Assembly (NCBI RefSeq): GCF_004795855.1
Contig: NZ_CP039252.1
Span: 3,348,001 to 3,412,000 of the forward strand
Length of the DNA: 64,000 nt
DNA from: Hydrogenophaga sp. PAMC20947
GTDB lineage: Bacteria; Pseudomonadota; Gammaproteobacteria; Burkholderiales; Burkholderiaceae_C
Direction of reading: 5' to 3'
A model generated the notes under the pieces. The model was not told the DNA's origin and did not search any database. It was given only the letters and a program-made list of their open reading frames with translations. The position numbers were made by a program, and so were the translations under genes. Positions 58,497 through 64,000 of the stretch are shown in pieces (within the stretch, counting starts at the first letter, position 1; each line of letters begins with the position of its first letter).

Positions 58497-59198
58497 TCAC
58501 CGAATCGCATCGGCCAACGGCGCGGCCTCGACTGCAACGGGAGCAGGCGGCGGGAGCGCGGTGGATGGAGGGGCAACGGCCGGGGGTGCATCTTCTTCGG
58601 CAGCATCCGCTGGGGCGTCCAGTCCGCGTTCGACGCCGATGTTCCAATCGGGATCATTGGCCATGCCGATCTGGAACGGGCGCGGCAGCAATGAAAGCTC
58701 CAGCCGGAAGGACCACTCGACGCGGTACCGGTCAGAGCGGTCCATGTGGGCCGCGTCTGCGATGGGCCACCGGGCCACCCGCCCGATCACGGCGAGCACA
58801 TCCCCCAGCTCGTCAAAGTTCTGGTGCAAGGCATAGCGCAAGCCGCCCGCGCCCGAAGACGCCGCGCCGGGATCGCTGGCCACGCTCAGGCGCCAGCGCC
58901 GCGTCAGAGGTTGGTAGGCCAGACGCAAGGTGCGCGTCTGGGTGCTCACGCGCTTGTCAGACCAGTACCAGCGGTCACGGTAGACCTCGGCGCGCCAGAC
59001 GAAATACATGGGAACGCCTTTGAGCAAGGCATCTTGCACCGCTGCTGGCGCCACCAGGTCCACCCGCGCCGACAGGTTCAGGGTATCCGCGTCCCGTTGC
59101 AGTTCGCTTTGCAGCACGGCGGGCGTGCGGGCGAACACAGCGCCCCAGAACAACACACCACACAACAGAACGACGAGCGCACGCCACCAGCCCGGCAC
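58497..59198 (-). CDS. DUF4390 family protein
   Basis: The product (233 aa from GTG 59198) has a signal-type hydrophobic start ('RALVVLLCGVLFWGAVFA') and a DUF4390 domain: 'LSARVDLVAPAAVQDALLKGVPMYFVWRAEVYRDRWYW' and 'RTLRLAYQPLTRRWRLS'. It ends in a Pro/Ala-rich tail. The start is uncertain: a longer frame with an ATG at 59276 overlaps rsmB; GTG 59198 gives a clean signal peptide. DUF4390 lies between rsmB and ntrY in many Burkholderiales and may work with the NtrY kinase. Confidence 0.8.
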   Translation of the reverse strand: MPGWWRALVVLLCGVLFWGAVFARTPAVLQSELQRDADTLNLSARVDLVAPAAVQDALLKGVPMYFVWRAEVYRDRWYWSDKRVSTQTRTLRLAYQPLTRRWRLSVASDPGAASSGAGGLRYALHQNFDELGDVLAVIGRVARWPIADAAHMDRSDRYRVEWSFRLELSLLPRPFQIGMANDPDWNIGVERGLDAPADAAEEDAPPAVAPPSTALPPPAPVAVEAAPLADAIR

Positions 59199-59217
59199 TT
59201 CCGCGCACCGGGCGACT

Positions 59218-60588
59218 TCAAGGCCCGGCCTTGTCGATGCTGGCGTAATAAAAACCGTCGTATCCACTGGGTGCATTGTCGTTGAAGTCGCCCATTGGCG
59301 CGGTGTTTCCGGGCAGCAGATGGCCCACACCAGGCCGTTCGATGGCGTCGGTGTGGCGCTCAAGGAACGCCTGCACTTGCTCAGCGCCTTCCGCACGAAA
59401 AACCGAACAGGTGCAATACAGCAACCGTCCACCCGGTTTGAGCAGGGGCCAGAGGGCCTCCAGCAGCTGTCGCTGGATAGCGACCAGCTGGGCCACGTCG
59501 CTGTCACGGCGCAACCACCGCACATCGGGGTGGCGCCGCACGATGCCGGACGCCGTGCAAGGCGCATCGAGCAATATTCCGTCGAACAGCTGGCCGTCCC
59601 ACCAGTCTTGCGTGCGCCCTGCGTCCGCCGCTTTAACCTGCACACGCCCACCTTGCTCCAGACCCAGGCGCCGAAGGTTGTCGTGGATGCGCTCACACCG
59701 CTGGGGATCTACATCTATCCCGACCACGTGGGCGTCGGACCGCTCCAGCAAATGGGCGGTTTTGCCCCCCGGCGCAGCGCAGGCGTCCAGGATCCGGTCC
59801 TGGGCAGTCCAGCTTCGCCCGGCGAGCAACAGGCTGGCCGCCAGTTGCGCCGCGCCGTCCTGCACAGAGCAATCCCCTTGTGCAAATCCAGGCAGTTGAT
59901 CCACGGGCACCGGGCGCGCCAGCAACAGGCCGTCCTCGCCCACGGGCTGGCTCGCCAGGCCCAGCTCGGTCAGCGTGGCGGCATAAGCGTCTCGGCTCTG
60001 GCGGCGGCGGTTGACGCGCAACACCATAGGCCCCGGGACCTGGCTGGCTCCGAGCACGGCTTGCCAGTGTTCGGGATGATCTCGGCGCACCCGCTCGATC
60101 CACCAGAGCGGGTGGTTCCACTGCGCCATGGGATCGTTCTGGAGGCCGGCCACCAGGGCCGGCCGCTCACGCAAGAATCGGCGCAGACAGGCGTTGAGAA
60201 ACCCGCTCTGCATGCGCGTGTCTTTGGTCTGTTTGGCGGCATCTACCGCCTGATCCACCAAAGTGTGCGGGGCATAGCGGGCACCATCGGGGTCGCCGAG
60301 CAGCAGCGCCAGGGCGGTGTGCAACAGGGCGAGCGCCGGCGGGGCGGGCGCTCGTTGCGCCAGCTGACGCGCCACATGCCGCGCCGCACCGGCATGGCGG
60401 AGACTTTCAAAAGTGAGCGCTTGCACGCCTGGGCGAAGCTGGCCGGGAACACCCGGCAAGACCTCACTCAGGGAACGCCCGCGTTCCACCGCCAGCACGC
60501 ACTGCGCCGTCCAATGAATTTGGGTGGCCAGGGTTGGACCGGAAGGGGGAGGTGCGGCAGGGCGGCCGGGCGCGCGGTGGTCGTTCAA
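59218..60588 (-). CDS. rsmB: 16S rRNA (cytosine(967)-C(5))-methyltransferase
   Basis: RsmB methylates C967 of 16S rRNA. The 456-aa protein has an N-terminal NusB-like domain (about 20-165), SAM-binding 'DACAAPGGKTAHLLE', the catalytic Cys in 'DAPCTASGIVRRHPDVRW' and the second Cys in 'LLYCTCSVFRAEG'. Length and motif order are normal. The order rsmB-DUF4390-ntrY-ntrX is conserved in the group. Confidence 0.95.
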   Translation of the reverse strand: MNDHRAPGRPAAPPPSGPTLATQIHWTAQCVLAVERGRSLSEVLPGVPGQLRPGVQALTFESLRHAGAARHVARQLAQRAPAPPALALLHTALALLLGDPDGARYAPHTLVDQAVDAAKQTKDTRMQSGFLNACLRRFLRERPALVAGLQNDPMAQWNHPLWWIERVRRDHPEHWQAVLGASQVPGPMVLRVNRRRQSRDAYAATLTELGLASQPVGEDGLLLARPVPVDQLPGFAQGDCSVQDGAAQLAASLLLAGRSWTAQDRILDACAAPGGKTAHLLERSDAHVVGIDVDPQRCERIHDNLRRLGLEQGGRVQVKAADAGRTQDWWDGQLFDGILLDAPCTASGIVRRHPDVRWLRRDSDVAQLVAIQRQLLEALWPLLKPGGRLLYCTCSVFRAEGAEQVQAFLERHTDAIERPGVGHLLPGNTAPMGDFNDNAPSGYDGFYYASIDKAGP

Positions 60589-60616
60589 TGGATTCGAAGA
60601 AAAACGTGGAGCGGCG

Positions 60617-61687
60617 TCAGCTCAAGGTCCAGTCGGGAGCCGCCGTTGCCGGGTGGGTGGGCTGGTCGGTCTGACCGGCCGCACCCTCGGGTGGTTCAAT
60701 AGGCGTCAGTGGGAGCGCGCCCATGCTGCGGCCGTAAATGCGCCGAATTCGCTGGTCCAGCGTGGGGTGGGAATCCAGCCAGTGTGCCATCTTGCCAGAC
60801 TCGGTGCTCACCAGCAGCAGATGTTGCATGGCGGACCCCACCTGGCGCGATACCACGCCGTCCTGTCGCTGGGTCAGCACCTTGCGCAGCACACCCCCCA
60901 GGCCGTCCCGGTTGCGGGTCCATTGCACAGCACGGGCATCGGCCAGGTATTCGCGCTGGCGAGAGACCGCGGCCTGTAGCGCGTGGCCAGCCAGCCAGCC
61001 CAGCCAGCCTGCGGCCATGATGGCCAGCCCCAGCAAGGCCATGACCATGCGGCGGTCACGCTCGTCGGGCTCAAACATGTGTTGCCCCATCCGGTAGAGC
61101 ATTTCCAGACCAAAGACCATGCCGATCAGGCGCATGTTGAGGCGGGTGTCGCCTTCACGGATATGGCTGAATTCGTGGGCGACCAGACCCTGCAACTCGT
61201 CACGGCTGAGATGGTCCAGAGCGCCGAGGGTGACAGCGACCACGGCATCGTCTTCGTCCCAACCGGTCGCAAAGGCATTGATGGCCGTCTCGCGCGCCAG
61301 CACCATGGCCGTCGGACGCTTCATGCCGGCCGAAATGCTCATCTCATCGATGATGTTGGCCAGTCGCTGTTCATCAAAGTCGCCGGAGGGTTGCGCCGGC
61401 CGTGCGCCGAGGCGTTCGGCCAGTCGCTGCCCACCCGCGCTGGCCAGTTGAGAGGTCTCTACCCACCAGCCCCCAAGCACAAACAGCAAGGTGACCGCAG
61501 TGTTCACCTCGAAGAAATAGCGCGGGAGGGCATCGCCTACCGGGCGCCAAAACCCCCAGGTCAAACCCCAGGCCAAGGCCAGCGCCGCGTTGATGGCCAG
61601 TACCAGCAGCAGCACCGTGACGGCAAACGCAAACAACAGCCGGCGTGTCTCGCCCCGTGCCTCGCGCTGGGACTCAAAAATCAGCAT
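60617..61687 (-). CDS. M48-family membrane metallopeptidase (HtpX-like)
   Basis: The 356-aa protein has two N-terminal membrane helices (about 15-45 and 58-80), the zinc motif HEFSH at about 171-175 ('LVAHEFSHIREGD'), a further membrane pair and the third ligand in 'REYLADARAVQ'. This is the HtpX layout for membrane-protein quality control, but the protein belongs to the longer M48 group common beside lemA in proteobacteria. The start is ATG 61687; a TTG 39 bases earlier is possible. lemA precedes it by 92 bases. Confidence 0.9.
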   Translation of the reverse strand: MLIFESQREARGETRRLLFAFAVTVLLLVLAINAALALAWGLTWGFWRPVGDALPRYFFEVNTAVTLLFVLGGWWVETSQLASAGGQRLAERLGARPAQPSGDFDEQRLANIIDEMSISAGMKRPTAMVLARETAINAFATGWDEDDAVVAVTLGALDHLSRDELQGLVAHEFSHIREGDTRLNMRLIGMVFGLEMLYRMGQHMFEPDERDRRMVMALLGLAIMAAGWLGWLAGHALQAAVSRQREYLADARAVQWTRNRDGLGGVLRKVLTQRQDGVVSRQVGSAMQHLLLVSTESGKMAHWLDSHPTLDQRIRRIYGRSMGALPLTPIEPPEGAAGQTDQPTHPATAAPDWTLS

Positions 61688-61779
61688 GTCTGCCCAGAAC
61701 ACGCCGCGCAGGCCAAGTCCTGGCAAAGCCCAGTCATCCGTTTGCGACTCCGCATGCGTTCTGTTTGATGATCATGGCC

Positions 61780-62373
61780 TCAGAAAGCCACTTTCACCGG
61801 CTGGCGCTCGGCCTCGCTGGTCGTGGATTCGAGCATGGGCAAACTCACAAAGGCAAACACCCGCGCAATGAGCAAGGTCGGAAACTGGGCTGCTGAATCG
61901 TTGAATTCGAGCACATGGTCGTTGTACGCCTGCCGGGCGAAGCCGATGCGGTTCTCGGTGCTCGCGATCTCTTCGCTGAGCTCGCGCATGGTCTGATCGG
62001 CCTTCAGGTCTGGATAGGCCTCAGCCACGGCGAACAGGCGGCCCAATGCACCGCCCAGCGCCTGCTCAGCGCCCGCGAGCGCCCCCAGGGCACCTGCGTT
62101 CAAAGGGCTGGCTGCTGCGGTTTGCTCGGCGGTGTGCGCCTGGTTGCGCGCTGCGATCACCGCTTCCAGGGTTTCAGACTCATGCGCCAGGTATTTCCGC
62201 GCCACCTCCACCAGATTGGGCACCAGGTCGTGTCGCCGCTTGAGCTGCACATCGATTTGCCCGAACGCGTTTGCAATGGCGTTTTTTAGCCGCACCAGCC
62301 GGTTGTAGGCCCCTACGGCCCAGAACAGCGCAACAAGCACCACCCCCAGCACCACCCAGGTCACTCCGTCCAT
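61780..62373 (-). CDS. lemA: LemA family protein
   Basis: The 197-aa protein has an N-terminal membrane helix (about 4-22) and the LemA helical domain: 'YNRLVRLKNAIANAFGQIDVQLKRRHDLVPNLVEVARKY' and 'IGFARQAYNDHVLEFNDSAAQFPTLLIA'. The family is widespread, of unknown function, and commonly adjacent to M48 or TPM genes. Here it is followed by the M48 protease gene, while the TPM genes lie at the other end of the window. Confidence 0.93.
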   Translation of the reverse strand: MDGVTWVVLGVVLVALFWAVGAYNRLVRLKNAIANAFGQIDVQLKRRHDLVPNLVEVARKYLAHESETLEAVIAARNQAHTAEQTAAASPLNAGALGALAGAEQALGGALGRLFAVAEAYPDLKADQTMRELSEEIASTENRIGFARQAYNDHVLEFNDSAAQFPTLLIARVFAFVSLPMLESTTSEAERQPVKVAF

Positions 62374-62465
62374 GTCTTGATCTCCTTCTCTCGTCCACCA
62401 AAGTTCAAAATCAATATACCCCAGCCTCCAGCGCGTGGGATTCGTTTGAAAACCACACGCCCATG

Positions 62466-62497
62466 AAAAACGCCTCCAGCCCGAAGGGCGGAGGCGT
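62466..62497 (-). terminator. Rho-independent terminator after rpoC
   Basis: ACGCCTCC (62470-62477) and GGAGGCGT (62490-62497) form the outer stem, with GCCC/GGGC extending it around a GAA loop. On the minus strand a TTTTT run follows (62466-62470). It lies 44 bases past the rpoC stop. Confidence 0.9.
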
Positions 62498-62540
62498 CAG
62501 GCCCTAGGCGGTCAAGCCGGGGGCAATTCAAACAAAGCGC

Positions 62541-64000
62541 TTATTCGGCGGCTTCGTTCGTATCGGGTACTTCGGCAGCGTCCGATTGCTCGGCCTGGTC
62601 CGCAGCCAGCGACATGGCGTCGGCTTCGGAAATGGCACGGCGCTCTTCGTCGTCCATCTTCTCCTTGACCTTGCGGGCTTCGTGATACGCCATACCGGTA
62701 CCGGCAGGAATCAGACGGCCCACAATCACGTTTTCTTTCAGACCACGCAGCTCGTCGCGCTTGCCCATGATGGCAGCCTCGGTGAGCACGCGGGTGGTTT
62801 CCTGGAAGGAAGCCGCTGAGATGAACGAGTCGGTCGACAGCGAAGCCTTGGTGATACCCAGCAACACGTTGCTGTAGGTCGGCGGAATCTTGCCTTCGGC
62901 GCGCAAAGCATCGATGGTATTCAGGATTTCCGAACGCTCAACCTGCTCGCCCTTGATGTAGGACGAATCACCCACGGACTCAACGATCACGCGGCGCAGC
63001 ATCTGGCGAACAATCACCTCGATGTGCTTGTCGTTGATCTTCACACCCTGCAAGCGGTAGACGTCCTGCACTTCGTCGACGATGTAACGCGACAAGGCTT
63101 CGATGCCCAGCAAGCGAAGAATGTCTTGAGGATCGGCTGGGCCATCGACCACACCCTCACCCTTGTTGACCACCTGGCCTTCGTGCACCAGGATGTTCTT
63201 CTCTTTGGGAATGAGGTCGTCCCAGATGTTGCCTTCAGGATCGGTGATCTGCAGACGCACCTTGCCTTTGGTTTCCTTGCCGAAAGAGACCGTACCGGTC
63301 ATCTCGGCCAGCTTGCCGGCATCCTTGGGCGAACGCGCTTCGAACAACTCGGCCACACGCGGCAGACCGCCGGTGATGTCGCGGGTTTTCTGGCCTTCGA
63401 CCGGGATACGGGCCAGCACATGGCCTGGTCCCACGTCCTGGCCATCGCGCACTTCCAGCAGGGAGCCGATCGGGAAGCCCACCGTCACCGAGTGATCGGT
63501 ACCGGGGATCTTCACTTCGTTGCCTTGCGGGTCGAGCAGCTTGACCAGCGGACGCACCACCTTGGTCGAGCCACGGTGCTTGGGATCGATCACCACCAGC
63601 GAGCTCAAACCGGTCACATCGTTGACCTGCTTGGCCACCGTCAGACCCTCTTCCACGTTCTCGAACTGCACCTTACCGGCGAATTCCGTGATGATGGGTC
63701 GGGTCAGTGGATCCCAGTTGGCCAGCACCACACCAGCCTTGACGCTCTGGTCGGCCTTGACCGCCAGGATCGCGCCGTAAGGCACTTTGTGGCGCTCGCG
63801 CTCGCGGCCGATTTCGTCGTGAATGACGATCTCGCCCGAACGGGCGATCACAACCAGGTCGCCCTTGCTGTTGGTCACATAACGCATGGTCGCGTTGAAA
63901 CCGATCGTACCGGCCGACTTCGCTTCCACGCTGGAGGCCACAGCGGCGCGCGATGCAGCACCACCGATGTGGAACGTGCGCATCGTCAGCTGCGTGCCTG
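62541..64000 (-). CDS. rpoC: RNA polymerase subunit beta', C-terminal part (runs off window)
   Basis: The frame is open past the right edge (it reads on as '[16 protein letters not shown]' across position 63983), so only the last 486 residues of about 1,400 are visible. They include the jaw and downstream-DNA regions ('[18 protein letters not shown]', '[13 protein letters not shown]', '[33 protein letters not shown]'-type segment). The C-terminal tail is acidic. RpoC is the largest RNA polymerase subunit and carries the active-site metal in the part not shown. It is followed by a strong terminator. Confidence 0.98.
   Translation of the reverse strand, partial: GTQLTMRTFHIGGAASRAAVASSVEAKSAGTIGFNATMRYVTNSKGDLVVIARSGEIVIHDEIGRERERHKVPYGAILAVKADQSVKAGVVLANWDPLTRPIITEFAGKVQFENVEEGLTVAKQVNDVTGLSSLVVIDPKHRGSTKVVRPLVKLLDPQGNEVKIPGTDHSVTVGFPIGSLLEVRDGQDVGPGHVLARIPVEGQKTRDITGGLPRVAELFEARSPKDAGKLAEMTGTVSFGKETKGKVRLQITDPEGNIWDDLIPKEKNILVHEGQVVNKGEGVVDGPADPQDILRLLGIEALSRYIVDEVQDVYRLQGVKINDKHIEVIVRQMLRRVIVESVGDSSYIKGEQVERSEILNTIDALRAEGKIPPTYSNVLLGITKASLSTDSFISAASFQETTRVLTEAAIMGKRDELRGLKENVIVGRLIPAGTGMAYHEARKVKEKMDDEERRAISEADAMSLAADQAEQSDAAEVPDTNEAAE

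Noticed and set aside
58497..59696. Full 399-codon frame as one protein upstream of ntrY
   Set aside because: The first 166 codons lie inside rsmB on the same strand in another frame and have no protein-like pattern; only the DUF4390 part is real.

Overview
The window is high-GC bacterial chromosome with the gene content and order of a Burkholderiales bacterium, most likely a member of the Comamonadaceae. Evidence: the nine-gene atpIBEFHAGDC operon, the dat-ybeD-lipB-lipA block, the rsmB-DUF4390-ntrY-ntrX block and the high overall identity I recognise in AtpA, AtpD and RpoC. The genus is inference (Hydrogenophaga- or Rhodoferax-like). I see no prophage, insertion sequence, CRISPR array or rRNA. 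Most of the window is core chromosome with a few eroded accessory patches.

Layout. 1-1.3 kb: two TPM-domain genes, the first cut by the window edge. 1.4-9.5 kb (minus): an effector-only cyclic-nucleotide-binding protein, then the complete F1Fo ATP synthase operon with a near-consensus promoter (9581-9610) and a clear terminator (2041-2067). 9.7-12.6 kb (plus): class IV aminotransferase, YbeD, LipB and LipA (lipoate synthesis). 12.6-23.8 kb: single genes for an LpxH-like phosphoesterase, AhpD-like protein, DMT exporter, creatininase, AlaX, a cyclopropane-fatty-acid (CFA) synthase, a DsbD-type reductase, rhodanese, redoxin and racemase. 23.8-25.3 kb is a gene-poor, eroded stretch with two small ORFs. 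25.3-29.1 kb: hemE and priA, separated by an AT-rich segment with a cluster of DnaA boxes.

29.1-40.6 kb holds the most distinctive material. Two paralogous pseudo-receiver proteins lack the phosphoacceptor Asp and the conserved Lys; they flank a TetR gene, two fasciclin-domain secreted proteins and a tightly overlapping eight-gene operon (32327-39403). That operon encodes an FAD oxidoreductase, DUF1365, a CFA-type methyltransferase, a chalcone-isomerase-like protein, an MFS carrier, a DUF3833 lipoprotein, an SDR and a SnoaL-like protein. It resembles the membrane-lipid modification cluster usually tied to sigmaE-ChrR singlet-oxygen stress, but no sigma or anti-sigma gene is present here.

40.8-48.8 kb is accessory and decaying: an MBL-fold hydrolase, a deletion scar joining a LysR 3' end to a luciferase-like monooxygenase 3' end, an SDR, a class V aminotransferase with a frameshifted TAXI-type TRAP receptor and a divergent LysR regulator, a DUF6624 remnant and a GFA protein. 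48.9-55.1 kb: katG with an OxyR-like palindrome and a tiny leader ORF, an AEC permease, Rep helicase and a secreted protein. 55.2-64 kb (minus): tRNA-Gly, tRNA-Phe, NtrX-like regulator without an AAA+ domain, NtrY kinase, DUF4390, RsmB, an M48 protease, LemA and the 3' end of rpoC.
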